Shown here: positions 6,784-15,684 of the stretch, piece after piece
Layout of the letters: each line of letters begins with the position of its first letter
How positions within the stretch are numbered: position 1 is the first letter of the stretch
Origin: Thioclava indica
GTDB taxonomy: Bacteria; Pseudomonadota; Alphaproteobacteria; Rhodobacterales; Rhodobacteraceae
Length of the DNA: 56,610 bases
Reading direction: 5' to 3'
Assembly: GCF_000714545.1 (NCBI RefSeq)
Contig: NZ_AUNB01000019.1
Span: forward strand, 1 to 56,610
Position numbers and translations under genes: made by a program
Notes under the pieces: generated by a model
Databases searched by the model: none
Told to the model about the DNA's origin: nothing
What the model saw: the letters and a program-made list of their open reading frames with translations, nothing else

Positions 6784-8415
6784 TTATGTATCGAGATGCA
6801 GGATGCTTGGTTGCCACGGGCCCAGATGCAGCGTGTGATCACTCATTGGCCGGATCGAGCCAAGCTCCCCGCCAATCGTAACCCAGTTGCCCGGCGGCAC
6901 GGTGGCATTCACCGGCTGGTCGGACAGATTGAAGTAACACAGGATCGTTTCCTCGGCGTTTTTGCGCGTGAACACCAGCAGGTCGCCCGAGACATACATG
7001 TCCTCTAGCGTGCCATCGCGCAGCACCTGATGATTGCGCCGGAACGCGATGGCGCGGCGATAGTGATGCAACAGCGAGGCCGGGTCGTGTTCGGCCTGAT
7101 CGGCGGCAAGGTTGTAATGCTGCGACGGCACAGGCAGCCACGGCCGCACGGGCGAAAACCCGCCATGCGCGCCGTCGCGTTCCCACACCATCGGCGTGCG
7201 ACAGCCATCGCGGCCCTTGAATTCGGGCCAGAATTCCTTGCCGTAGGGGTCTTGCAGATCCTCGAATGTCAGCTCTGCCTCGGGCAGGCCCAGCTCCTCG
7301 CCCTGATACAGACAGACCGAGCCCTTGATGCACATCATCAAGGTTGCATAAAGGCGCGCGGCGGCAGGCGTCAGGTTCCAGCGCGAGATGTGGCGTTCGA
7401 CATCATGGTTGGAATAGGCCCAGCAGACCCAGCCATCAGCGGCAACTTTCTCGACCCTGGCGAAGACATCATAGAAAAACTGCGCGCTGAGCGGTTCGTG
7501 GCCCGACAGAAATTCGAACGCGTAAGACATCTGCACCTTGTCCACGCCCGAGGTATATTCGCCCAGAATCTCAAGTCCGCGCTGGCTGTCGCCCACCTCG
7601 CCCACGGCTGCGGCGTTGTAATTGTTCATCAAGGTGCGCAGCTTGCGTAGAAAGCGCAGGTTCTCGGGGTTGTTCTTGTCGTAGATGTGGTTCTGGTGAT
7701 TGTAGGGGTTCACCTTGGGCGCGGTCTGATCGTTGCGCTCGTTGGGCGGCAGCGCCGGATTGTCGCGCAGCTGATCGTCATGCATGTAGAAATTGATCGT
7801 ATCAAGGCGGAACCCGTCCACCCCGCGCTCTAGCCAGAACTGCGCGACGTTGAGCAATTCCTGCTGCACTTCGGGGTTGTGAAAGTTCAGGTCGGGCTGC
7901 GACACAAGGAAGTTGTGCATATAATACTGCTCGCGGCGCGCATCCCATTGCCAGCCCGGCCCGCCGAAAATCGACAGCCAGTTATTGGGCGGCGTGCCAT
8001 CGGGTTTCGGATCGGCCCAGACATACCAATCGGCTTTCGCATTGTCGCGGCTGACGCGGCTTTCCTGAAACCAGAGGTGCTGATCGGACGTATGGCTCAG
8101 CACGAGATCGATCATCACTTTCAGACCCAAAGCATGCGCCATCGCGATGACCTGATCGAAATCGGCCAGATTGCCAAACATCGGATCGACATCGCAATAA
8201 TCGCTGACATCATAGCCGAAATCTTTCATCGGCGAGGTGAAGAACGGCGAGATCCAGACCGCATCCGCCCCGAGGCTGGCCACATGGGGCAACCGGCGCA
8301 CGATGCCCAGAAGGTCGCCCACGCCATCGCCATTGCTGTCTTGAAAGCTGCGCGGATAGATCTGGTAGATCACTGCTCCGCGCCACCAGTCGTCACTCTT
8401 TTGTAGGGTATTCAT
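6784..8415 (-). CDS. aglA: Alpha-glucosidase, GH13
   Basis: A 543-residue cytoplasmic GH13 enzyme that hydrolyses imported alpha-glucosides such as sucrose, maltose or trehalulose-type sugars. Catalytic residues are visible: nucleophile Asp205 in G-F-R-L-D-T, acid/base Glu273 in V-G-E-V-G-D, and the transition-state Asp338 in S-N-H-D-V-E-R. The N-terminal W-W-R-G-A-V-I-Y-Q-I-Y-P-R-S-F motif is typical of the family. I chose ATG 8415 because it overlaps the aglG stop (ATGA); the longer frame would reach into aglG. No signal peptide is present, which fits hydrolysis after uptake. The exact disaccharide preference cannot be read from the sequence. Confidence 0.92.
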   Translation of the reverse strand: MNTLQKSDDWWRGAVIYQIYPRSFQDSNGDGVGDLLGIVRRLPHVASLGADAVWISPFFTSPMKDFGYDVSDYCDVDPMFGNLADFDQVIAMAHALGLKVMIDLVLSHTSDQHLWFQESRVSRDNAKADWYVWADPKPDGTPPNNWLSIFGGPGWQWDARREQYYMHNFLVSQPDLNFHNPEVQQELLNVAQFWLERGVDGFRLDTINFYMHDDQLRDNPALPPNERNDQTAPKVNPYNHQNHIYDKNNPENLRFLRKLRTLMNNYNAAAVGEVGDSQRGLEILGEYTSGVDKVQMSYAFEFLSGHEPLSAQFFYDVFARVEKVAADGWVCWAYSNHDVERHISRWNLTPAAARLYATLMMCIKGSVCLYQGEELGLPEAELTFEDLQDPYGKEFWPEFKGRDGCRTPMVWERDGAHGGFSPVRPWLPVPSQHYNLAADQAEHDPASLLHHYRRAIAFRRNHQVLRDGTLEDMYVSGDLLVFTRKNAEETILCYFNLSDQPVNATVPPGNWVTIGGELGSIRPMSDHTLHLGPWQPSILHLDT

Positions 8416-9572
8416 CAGCCGCCTTTCACCGAGCCCGCCAGCAGGCCCCGCACCAGATATCGTTGCATCGAGAAGAACACCAAGAGCGGCACGGCGATCG
8501 ACACGAAGGCGGCGGCGGCCAGAATGCCCCAATCCCCCCCGCGCGATCCCAGCAGATCATCGGCGATCTTCACGGTCATCACTTTGGAGCCGTCATTGGC
8601 GGGCAAAAAGACCTTGGCCACCAAAAGGTCGTTCCAGACCCAGAGAAACTGGAAAATTGCAAAAGAAGCGAGCGCCGGGAATGACAAAGGCAGCACAATC
8701 TTCATGAAAATCTGGAAATCGGTCGCGCCATCGACCTTGGCTCCCTCGATGATATCGCGCGGCAGGCCGACCATGTAGTTGCGCAGCAGATAGATCGCAA
8801 GCGGCAGGCCAAAGCCGGTATGGGCAAGCCAGATGCCAAGGAAACTCTGCCCGATCCCGACCTCTTGGTGAAGGCGCAACAGCGGCACCAGCGCCAGTTG
8901 CAGCGGCACGACCAACAGGCCAACGACTGCGGCAATCAGCAAGCCGCGACCGGGAAACTCCATCCACGCCAAGGCATAGGCGGCAAAGGCCGCTACGAGG
9001 ATCGGGATGATCGTGGCCGGGATCGTGACCGTCAGCGTGTTGATGAACGCCTGCCCCATGCCGTCGGAAAACAGCACCTCTTTGTAATTCGATAGCGTAA
9101 AGGCCGGCGGCATATCGGCCACGAAATAGACCCGCGGGCCGCTGCCCTCGAAACTCGTGGCGCTGGTGGCGGTGTAGCTGCCATCCTTGTTCACAACCAA
9201 CGTGCCGCCATCGCCCAAGTCAGCGACCTCGCCCGCCTTGTATTTATCCGGCTTGATCCCCGAGGTGCCAAAGGCCTTGATCACCGTGCCCGATTTCAGA
9301 TCGGCTGCGTTTTGCCCGTTGGTCAGCAGATCGCCCGTCAGCACATATTTGCCATCCACCTGCGTCTCGCCATCGCCCGGAATACGGTCGCGAAACGCCT
9401 TTTCCACCGGAAAGGCCGCATCCCACCAACCCGACTGGCTGATCTGGTCGGTGGTGCGAAACGAGCTGACCAGAAGCCCCACCGTCGGGATCAGCCACGC
9501 CACAACCATGATCACGACCGAGATATTCACCGCCCAGGTCAGGCGCGATTTCTGTCCAGCAATAGCGGCCAT
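8415..9572 (-). CDS. aglG: Alpha-glucoside ABC transporter permease
   Basis: This 385-residue inner-membrane permease of the MalG type has an N-terminal membrane helix, then a large non-membrane insert of about 110 residues (roughly 50-160, including D-L-L-T-N-G-Q and G-S-Y-T-A-T) predicted to face the periplasm, and then the binding-protein-dependent transport domain with five helices. The coupling motif E-G-A-K-V-D-G-A (EAA loop) near residue 280 contacts the ATPase. AglG proteins are known to be longer than MalG, consistent with the insert. Start and stop overlap the neighbouring genes (ATGA at both ends), so translation of aglF, aglG and aglA is coupled. Confidence 0.92.
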   Translation of the reverse strand: MAAIAGQKSRLTWAVNISVVIMVVAWLIPTVGLLVSSFRTTDQISQSGWWDAAFPVEKAFRDRIPGDGETQVDGKYVLTGDLLTNGQNAADLKSGTVIKAFGTSGIKPDKYKAGEVADLGDGGTLVVNKDGSYTATSATSFEGSGPRVYFVADMPPAFTLSNYKEVLFSDGMGQAFINTLTVTIPATIIPILVAAFAAYALAWMEFPGRGLLIAAVVGLLVVPLQLALVPLLRLHQEVGIGQSFLGIWLAHTGFGLPLAIYLLRNYMVGLPRDIIEGAKVDGATDFQIFMKIVLPLSFPALASFAIFQFLWVWNDLLVAKVFLPANDGSKVMTVKIADDLLGSRGGDWGILAAAAFVSIAVPLLVFFSMQRYLVRGLLAGSVKGG

Positions 9573-10549
9573 CAGCGCAACTCCTTACGGGCTTGGATGA
9601 TGTTCCAGATCATCACCGGCAGCACGATGATCATGATGACAAAGGCCACCGCCGTCGCACGCCCGTCATCGCGGAACATATATTGCATCATGTAACTGGG
9701 CAGGATCTGCGTGCCGAAATTGCCCCCCGTCGTCGCGTAGACGATATCAAACACCTTGAGCACAAGGATCGTGATCGTCGTCCAGACCACCACGATTGTA
9801 GGCATGATTTGCGGCACTTTGATCTTGAAAAACAACTGAAAGGAATTGGCCCCGTCCAACACGGCCGCCTCGACAGTTTCCTCGGGAATGCCCCGCAGCG
9901 CGCCCGACAGGATCACCATCGCAAAGCCGGTCTGGATCCAGATCAGGATCACCATCAGGAAGAAGTTATTCCAAAACGGAATTTGCAGCGGATCAACCGG
10001 GATCAGGTGGAAATAATCGCGCACCGCATTGATCAGACCAATCGTGGGATTGTTGGCATAGACGAATTTCCAAATCAGCGAGGCGCCCACAAAGCTGATC
10101 GCCATCGGCATGAAAATCAGGGATTTCGCAAGGTTTCCCCATTTCAGCCGATCCGTCAGCTGCGCCGCCATCAGACCGAAAAACGTCGCCAGCGCAGGCA
10201 CGAACAACACCCAAAGGAAGTTGTTGAATACCGCTTGGCGAAACGTGCCGTCGCCTGCAAGTTTCTCGTAATTGCCCAGCCCGATAAACTGGGACCCATC
10301 GCGGTTAAACAGCGAGCGCCAGAACGAGCCGACCACCGGATAGGCCAGATAAATTCCCAGTGCCAAGATCGCGGGCAAAAGAAACAGCCACGGGCGCACC
10401 ATGTTGGCGCGGTTGATATTGCGCCCCGGATTGGCCCCCTTGGGCGGGAAGATAACTTTGTCGAGCACCAGATTGGAGGCGTAGAAATACGCCACGCACC
10501 CCCCGACCCCCAGCACGATCGTAATCAAACCTTGCAAGATCGGTGACAT
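9572..10549 (-). CDS. aglF: Alpha-glucoside ABC transporter permease
   Basis: A 325-residue MalF-type permease with about eight predicted membrane helices, two of them in the first 75 residues. The EAA loop is E-E-T-V-E-A-A-V-L-D-G-A near residue 230. It pairs with AglG to form the membrane channel of the importer. The gene follows aglE after 64 bp that include a stable hairpin, and its stop overlaps the aglG start. Confidence 0.9.
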   Translation of the reverse strand: MSPILQGLITIVLGVGGCVAYFYASNLVLDKVIFPPKGANPGRNINRANMVRPWLFLLPAILALGIYLAYPVVGSFWRSLFNRDGSQFIGLGNYEKLAGDGTFRQAVFNNFLWVLFVPALATFFGLMAAQLTDRLKWGNLAKSLIFMPMAISFVGASLIWKFVYANNPTIGLINAVRDYFHLIPVDPLQIPFWNNFFLMVILIWIQTGFAMVILSGALRGIPEETVEAAVLDGANSFQLFFKIKVPQIMPTIVVVWTTITILVLKVFDIVYATTGGNFGTQILPSYMMQYMFRDDGRATAVAFVIMIIVLPVMIWNIIQARKELR

Positions 10550-10578
10550 CCGGCCCTCCCCCGAAACCGTTTAAAATA

Positions 10579-10606
10579 CGCCCCCGAGGGTCATCCCCCG
10601 GAGGCG
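10579..10606 (-). promoter_or_regulatory. Intercistronic hairpin between aglE and aglF
   Basis: Arms CGCCCCCGAGGG (10579-10590) and CCCCCGGAGGCG (10595-10606) pair with a TCAT loop; the two mismatches become G-U pairs in the minus-strand transcript. The hairpin starts 8 nt after the aglE stop. Such stems after binding-protein genes commonly protect the upstream mRNA or partly terminate, giving more binding protein than permease. Confidence 0.6.
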
Positions 10607-10613
10607 CAGCGTC

Positions 10614-11978
10614 TTATTTCTCGATGCTGTCCCAGCGCTTCTGGATCGCATCGGCGGCTTGCTCGGCGGTCTCGTCGCCAGTGGTGTAAGCGACCATACC
10701 TTTCCAGAACGCATCGGTGCCGATTTCGCCCGGCATCTGGTCCGACCCGTCAAAGCGGAAGGTCGTCGCATCCAGCAAGATCTTATTCATATCGCGCTGA
10801 ACGTCATTGGCAAAGGCCGCGGGGTTGGCCTTTTTGTAAGGCGTCAAAAAGCCCGATTGCGCCATCCAGATTTCCGACGCAATCGGCGTTTCGAGGAACT
10901 TCACGAATGCCTCGGCAGCCGGGCTGTCCTTGGTGATGCCAAACAACGTGCCTGCGCCCAGAACCGGCTTGCCCAGATCCTTGCTTGCATAGGCGGGGAA
11001 GTAGAAGAAGTTCACGTCCTCACCCACTTTCGTCCCCTTGGGGAAGAAGGTCGGAATAAAGCTGGCTTGTTTATGCATGTAGCATTTGGGCGGGAAGTCG
11101 AACAAACCCTTGGGGCTGTCACGGAAATCGGTGGTGGCAACGGCTTGCGGACCACCTTCGACGTATTTCGGATTGGTTGCGAACCAACCGTAATCCTTGA
11201 TCGCATCGACGACGCGGGGATCGTTGAACTTCACCGTGTTCTTGACCCAGCCATCATAGACCTCGGGGGGCTGGGTGCGCAGCATGAAGTCTTCGACCCA
11301 GTCGGTTGCAGGCCAGCCCGTCGCCGCGCCTGACCCCAGACCGATACACCACGGAGTGCCGCCATCTGCGACGATCTTCTTGGTCAGCGCCTGCAACTCT
11401 TCCATGGTTTGGGGCACTTTATAGCCCGCTTCCTTGAAGTTTTCGGGCACATACCAGACCAGCGACTTCAGATCGGCTTTGAACGGGAAGGTGTAAGTGT
11501 GTTTCTCACCATCTTTGCCGGTATAGGTCGACAAGTCTTCCCAGCTTTGACCGGCAGCGTAATTGTCCTTGATCCACGCGCCAGTGCCTTTGGGCATCGG
11601 GGTCAGGTAGCCTTGCTTTGCCAAATCGGCCGCCAGACCGGGCTGGGGAAAGACCGCAATGTTGGGGGGCGTGCCCGCTTTGGCGGCAATCACGATATCT
11701 TGCTCAAAGCTCTCCGAGCCGGAATAGTTGATCTTGGCTCCCGTCGCGGCCTCAAAATAGGCCAGCACGCTTTCAAACAGCTTTTTGTCATTGCCCGTCC
11801 ACGGCCCGGTGATCGTCAGCGTCTGGCCCTTGAGGTCGGTGTCCTTGGCGAATTGGTCGTAGCTTTGCCAATCGAACCGGTCGGGCTGATCGCCCGGCTT
11901 GAACTTTAGGTCCTGCGCGCTGGCAAGCCCTGCCGAAAGCGCGAGCGCCGCGATGCCAAGCATCAGATGTTTGGTCAT
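10614..11978 (-). CDS. aglE: Alpha-glucoside ABC transporter substrate-binding protein
   Basis: The 454-residue periplasmic binding protein captures alpha-glucosides for the AglFGK importer. It carries a Sec signal peptide (M-T-K-H-L-M-L-G-I-A-A-L-A-L-S-A-G-L-A-S-A, cleavage about residue 21) and has the overall length of the MalE/UgpB-like (family 1) solute-binding proteins. A very good GGGAGG ribosome site lies before ATG 11978. It is the first gene of the operon and faces aglR across a 258-bp divergent promoter with LacI-type operators. Confidence 0.92.
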   Translation of the reverse strand: MTKHLMLGIAALALSAGLASAQDLKFKPGDQPDRFDWQSYDQFAKDTDLKGQTLTITGPWTGNDKKLFESVLAYFEAATGAKINYSGSESFEQDIVIAAKAGTPPNIAVFPQPGLAADLAKQGYLTPMPKGTGAWIKDNYAAGQSWEDLSTYTGKDGEKHTYTFPFKADLKSLVWYVPENFKEAGYKVPQTMEELQALTKKIVADGGTPWCIGLGSGAATGWPATDWVEDFMLRTQPPEVYDGWVKNTVKFNDPRVVDAIKDYGWFATNPKYVEGGPQAVATTDFRDSPKGLFDFPPKCYMHKQASFIPTFFPKGTKVGEDVNFFYFPAYASKDLGKPVLGAGTLFGITKDSPAAEAFVKFLETPIASEIWMAQSGFLTPYKKANPAAFANDVQRDMNKILLDATTFRFDGSDQMPGEIGTDAFWKGMVAYTTGDETAEQAADAIQKRWDSIEK

Positions 11979-11994
11979 GAATTCCTCCCAGAAT

Positions 11995-12079
11995 GGAGCG
12001 CTTCCCGATCGCGACGACTCGCCAGCAATTCAAAGCGCTTTGGACGGGCGAAGCGTTTCAGAGCAAGCCCCGCTTGTCA
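11995..12079 (-). promoter_or_regulatory. aglE promoter region with LacI-type operators
   Basis: A perfect 12-bp palindrome CAAAGCGCTTTG is at 12031-12042. Related sites are GGAGCGCTTCC at 11995-12005 and GAAGCGTTTC at 12050-12059. A TTGACA box on the minus strand lies at 12074-12079, so the 12050 site would cover the -10 region and the 12031 site the transcription start. The -10 itself is a poor match. LacI-family repressors bind palindromes with a central CG, which supports AglR as the binder; this is inferred. Confidence 0.65.
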
Positions 12080-12218
12080 ATGCAACCCCGGGTCGCAGAG
12101 ATCAATTTTGCTTTAGTTCTCTGACCTTTGTGACGGATCAAATGCTGCATTGCAGAATGGCGCTCGCTGCACACGCATTATTGACGCTCATATCTCGTGC
12201 CTCTAACCTCAAAGCCTT

Positions 12219-12232
12219 CCAAAGCGGTTTGG
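12219..12232 (+). promoter_or_regulatory. Probable AglR operator at the aglR start
   Basis: CCAAAGCGGTTTGG is a near-palindrome sharing the CAAAGC...TTTG half-sites with the operator at 12031-12042. It ends 4 bp before the aglR start codon, covering the ribosome-binding region, which suggests autorepression. Confidence 0.6.
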
Positions 12233-12236
12233 CGCC

Positions 12237-13268
12237 ATGAATCTCAAGACACTCGCACAAGAATTGGGGCTGTCGCCCACCACGGTGAGTCGCGCGCTCA
12301 ACGGCTATCCCGAAGTCTCGGAGGCCACCCGCGCCCGCGTCACCGCCGCCGCCAATGCTGCGCATTATCACCCGAATACTCAGGCAAAACGGCTGGCAAC
12401 CGGGCGCGCGATGGCCATTGGCCATATCATCCCGATTTCGGATCGCCACGAAATTGTGAACCCGGTTTTCGCGGATTTTATCGCAGGCGCGGGCGAGGTC
12501 TATGCCCGCTCTGGCTATGATATGGTGCTGACGATCGTTCCCGATGCAGACGAGGCACGCGCCTATGGCGAGCTGCGCTCTAAGGGCAATGTCGATGGCG
12601 TGCTGATCCACGCCCCGCGCGTCAATGATCACCGCATCACCATGCTGGAGTCGCTTGGCCTGCCCTATGTGCTGCACGGGCGCATCAGCGGGATCGAGAG
12701 CTCGTATAGCTGGGTCGATGTGAACAACGTGCGCGCGTTCGAGCGGGCGACAAATTTTCTTCTGGATCTGCGCCATCGACGGATCGCGCTGATCAACGGC
12801 ATTGGCGATATGGATTTCGCCCGCAGACGCAGGCGCGGCTATGAGCGCGCGCTTGCGGCCCGTGCGATCGCGCTTGATCCGCAGTTGATCACCGAGGGCG
12901 AGATGACCGAGGCGCAGGGCCATGACCAAGCGCGCGCAATGCTGGCCTTGCCCGATCCGCCCACAGCCTTTCTGACGGCCTCGCTGCTATCGGCAATGGG
13001 CGCGCGGCGCGCTGTCGAAGAGGCGGGGCTGGTGATGGGGCGCGATGTGTCGATCCTGACCCATGACGACGAGTTGGGGTATTTGAAAAACGGCACCGCG
13101 CAAGAGCCGATCTTTACCGCCACGCGGTCGTCGGTACGCGAGGCCGGACGGCGCTGTGCGGCGATGTTGATTGCGCAGATCGAAAGCGGCAACCGCCAGC
13201 CCATATCTGAGTTGATGGAGGCCGTTCTGGTCCTCGGACAGTCCACGGGGCCCGCCCCCTCTCGTTAA
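12237..13268 (+). CDS. aglR: LacI-family repressor of the alpha-glucoside locus
   Basis: This 343-residue regulator has the LacI helix-turn-helix at the very N-terminus (residues 4-25, L-A-Q-E-L-G-L-S-P-T-T-V-S-R-A-L-N-G) followed by the hinge and a periplasmic-binding-protein-like ligand domain. It is divergent from aglE and followed 14 bp later by a beta-glucosidase gene, so it likely controls both arms and responds to a glucoside or glucose. No clear Shine-Dalgarno precedes the ATG; an operator-like palindrome sits there instead. Confidence 0.9.
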   Translation: MNLKTLAQELGLSPTTVSRALNGYPEVSEATRARVTAAANAAHYHPNTQAKRLATGRAMAIGHIIPISDRHEIVNPVFADFIAGAGEVYARSGYDMVLTIVPDADEARAYGELRSKGNVDGVLIHAPRVNDHRITMLESLGLPYVLHGRISGIESSYSWVDVNNVRAFERATNFLLDLRHRRIALINGIGDMDFARRRRRGYERALAARAIALDPQLITEGEMTEAQGHDQARAMLALPDPPTAFLTASLLSAMGARRAVEEAGLVMGRDVSILTHDDELGYLKNGTAQEPIFTATRSSVREAGRRCAAMLIAQIESGNRQPISELMEAVLVLGQSTGPAPSR

Positions 13269-13282
13269 GAAAAAGGTTTAAG

Positions 13283-14605
13283 ATGCTTCCAAAACGCACT
13301 GATTTCCCTAAAGATTTTCTGTTCGGGGTTGCGACATCCGCCTATCAGATCGAGGGCCACGCACAGGGCGGTGCCGGGTCCACCCATTGGGACACGTTCG
13401 CGGCCACGCCGGGCAATGTGGTGCGCGCCGAGAATGGCGATCTGGCCTGTGATCACTACAATCGTTGGGAAGAAGACCTCGATCTGATCGCGGGTGCCGG
13501 GTTTGATCTTTATCGCTTTTCGACGTCTTGGGCGCGGGTAATGCCCGAGGGGCGTGGCGCGGTAAATGCGCAGGGGCTCGATTTCTACGACCGGCTGGTG
13601 GATGGCATACTGGAGCGTGGGTTGAAACCCGCGCTGACGCTGTATCATTGGGAATTGCCCTCGGCCTTGGCCGATCAGGGCGGCTGGCAGAACCGCGATA
13701 TTGCCGGTTGGTTTGGCGATTTCACGCAGGTGATCGCGGACCGTCTGGGCGACCGGATCTGGTCTGCCGCGCCGATCAACGAGCCGTGGTGCGTTGGTTG
13801 GCTTAGTCATTTCCTTGGCCATCACGCGCCGGGCCTGCGCGATATTCGCGCCACCGCGCATGCGATGCACCATGTTTTGCTGGCCCATGGCACCGCGACG
13901 CAGGTGATGCGCAGCAATGGCATGACCAACCTCGGGGCCGTGTGCAACTTTGAGGCCGCCCTGCCCGCCGATGACAGTCCTGCCGCCGCGCAGGCCGCGC
14001 GCCTCTATGACGCCTATTACAACCGCTTCTTTGCCGAGGGCATCTTCAAGGGCGCCTATCCCGACGAGGTGATGGAGGGCTTTGCCCCCCATATGCCCAA
14101 GGGCTGGCAAGATGACTTCGCCACGATCCAGACCCCGCTCGACTGGTTCGGGCTGAACTACTACACCTGCAAGCGGATCGCGCCCACCGGCGGCGCTTGG
14201 CCCGCTCATCATGAGGTCGACGGCCCGCTGCCCAAAACCGCGATGGGCTGGGAGATCTATCCCGAGGGGTTGTCCGAGTTCCTCATCAGGGTTGCGCGCG
14301 ACTATACCGGCGATCTGCCCCTCTATGTGACCGAAAACGGCATGGCCTCGCCCGATCAGGTGATCGGCGGCAAGATCACCGACCCCGAGCGCATCGGCTA
14401 TTACGCCGCCCATCTTGAGGCCGTGCAAACCGCCATCGCCCAAGGCGTGCCGGTTGCGGGTTATATGGCATGGTCGCTGATGGACAATTACGAATGGGCC
14501 TTGGGCTATGAAAAGCGTTTCGGTCTGGTCCATGTCGATTTCGAAACCTTGCAGCGCACCCCGAAAGCGTCCTATCTGGCATGGAAAGACGCGCTGGGGA
14601 GCTGA
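13283..14605 (+). CDS. bglA: Beta-glucosidase, GH1
   Basis: A 440-residue GH1 enzyme that cleaves beta-linked glucosides. The acid/base is Glu167 in I-N-E-P-W and the nucleophile is Glu351 in V-T-E-N-G. The N-terminus F-P-K-D-F-L-F-G-V-A-T-S-A-Y-Q-I-E-G is diagnostic. Length is normal for the family and no signal peptide is present, so it acts in the cytoplasm. It lies in an operon with aglR (14 bp before) and glucokinase (overlapping stop and start region). A beta-glucosidase inside an alpha-glucoside locus implies that the transporter may accept beta-glucosides as well. Confidence 0.93.
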   Translation: MLPKRTDFPKDFLFGVATSAYQIEGHAQGGAGSTHWDTFAATPGNVVRAENGDLACDHYNRWEEDLDLIAGAGFDLYRFSTSWARVMPEGRGAVNAQGLDFYDRLVDGILERGLKPALTLYHWELPSALADQGGWQNRDIAGWFGDFTQVIADRLGDRIWSAAPINEPWCVGWLSHFLGHHAPGLRDIRATAHAMHHVLLAHGTATQVMRSNGMTNLGAVCNFEAALPADDSPAAAQAARLYDAYYNRFFAEGIFKGAYPDEVMEGFAPHMPKGWQDDFATIQTPLDWFGLNYYTCKRIAPTGGAWPAHHEVDGPLPKTAMGWEIYPEGLSEFLIRVARDYTGDLPLYVTENGMASPDQVIGGKITDPERIGYYAAHLEAVQTAIAQGVPVAGYMAWSLMDNYEWALGYEKRFGLVHVDFETLQRTPKASYLAWKDALGS

Positions 14606-14607
14606 TG

Positions 14608-15579
14608 ATGACCAAGGCCGACCACCTGACTCTGCTTGCCGATATTGGCGGCACGAATACCCGCGTGGCGCTCGCGCAGGGCACGGACATGCTGCCTGAG
14701 ACGATCAAGCGCTATGCCAATGCCGGGCGCGATGCACTTGAAGACATCCTCAGCGACTATATGACGGCCCAAAACGTGCAGGATCTTGCAGGCGCGTGCG
14801 TGGCTGCGGCTGGCCCGGTGCGCGATGACGTGGCCACCATGACCAACCTGTCCTGGGTGATTAAAGCCGAGAACATCGCCCGCGTCACCAAGGCGGAACA
14901 GGTCTTTGTGCTTAATGACTTGCAGGCGCAGGGCCATGCGCTGGGTTACCTCGCCCCCGATGCCGTGCGCGAGATCGTGCCCGGTCAGCCCGCGCGCGCG
15001 GATGCTGCGCGTCTCGTGGTTGGCGTAGGCACCGGTTTCAACGCAGCCCCCGTGCATGAAGGCCCCGGCGGGCGTGTGGTTCCGCCCTCTGAAGCCGGTC
15101 ACATCACCCTGCCCTGCCAGAGCGACGAGGATTTCGAACTCAAACGCTATCTTGAAGCCAAGCATGAATTTGCCAGCGTCGAGCATGTGGTCTCGGGGCG
15201 CGGGATCGAGCGTGTCTATGCCTATATGCAGGGTCAGGACGAGGCCACCGTGTCGGGTGCCGATATTCTTGCCGCGATCAGCCGCGGCGATGTGACGGCG
15301 CGCGCGGCGGGCGAGATGTTTGTGCAGGCGATGGGGCGCGTCGTAGGCGATCTGGCGCTGACTCACCTGCCCTTTGGCGGCATATATTTGGTTGGCGGCG
15401 CGGCACGGGGCGTGGTGCCATGGCTGGAAGAGTTCGGCTTTTCTGCTGCAATGCATGACAAAGGCCGCTTCTCAGATTTCCTACAAGCCTTCCCGGTTTT
15501 CGTGATCGAAGATGACTACGCCGCCCTGCACGGCTGCGCAGCCTTTTGCCAGTCCCGGATTGACGCGCAAGAACTCTGA
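14608..15579 (+). CDS. glk: Glucokinase
   Basis: This 323-residue ROK-independent glucokinase (bacterial Glk type) phosphorylates glucose released by the two glucosidases. The phosphate-binding motif L-A-D-I-G-G-T-N-T-R lies at residues 8-17, and E-A-G-H-I-T and G-G-A-A-R-G match the family. Two adjacent ATGs occur at 14605 and 14608; the second has the better spacing from GGGGAG. The first overlaps the bglA stop. The gene completes an uptake, hydrolysis and phosphorylation pathway with the agl genes. Confidence 0.93.
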   Translation: MTKADHLTLLADIGGTNTRVALAQGTDMLPETIKRYANAGRDALEDILSDYMTAQNVQDLAGACVAAAGPVRDDVATMTNLSWVIKAENIARVTKAEQVFVLNDLQAQGHALGYLAPDAVREIVPGQPARADAARLVVGVGTGFNAAPVHEGPGGRVVPPSEAGHITLPCQSDEDFELKRYLEAKHEFASVEHVVSGRGIERVYAYMQGQDEATVSGADILAAISRGDVTARAAGEMFVQAMGRVVGDLALTHLPFGGIYLVGGAARGVVPWLEEFGFSAAMHDKGRFSDFLQAFPVFVIEDDYAALHGCAAFCQSRIDAQEL

Positions 15580-15614
15580 TCTCGTCAAGCTTATTTTAAC
15601 GGCTGCGCGCTAAA

Positions 15615-15640
15615 CCTCTTTCATCACCGCATGAAAGGGG
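15615..15640 (+). terminator. Weak hairpin after glk
   Basis: CCTCTTTCAT (15615-15624) pairs with ATGAAAGGGG (15631-15640) with one G-U pair and a 6-nt loop. There is no U-tract, so it may only stabilise the 3' end of the glk transcript or lie in the leader of the chemotaxis operon. Confidence 0.35.
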
Positions 15641-15684
15641 ATGCCAGTGCGTGGAAATTTGCCAGACCGCCCGGGGGCGTGCCG

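Noticed and set aside
5713-7008. 431-codon plus-strand frame across aglK and the end of aglA
   Set aside because: It spans two convincing minus-strand genes and shows the composition of an antisense frame.
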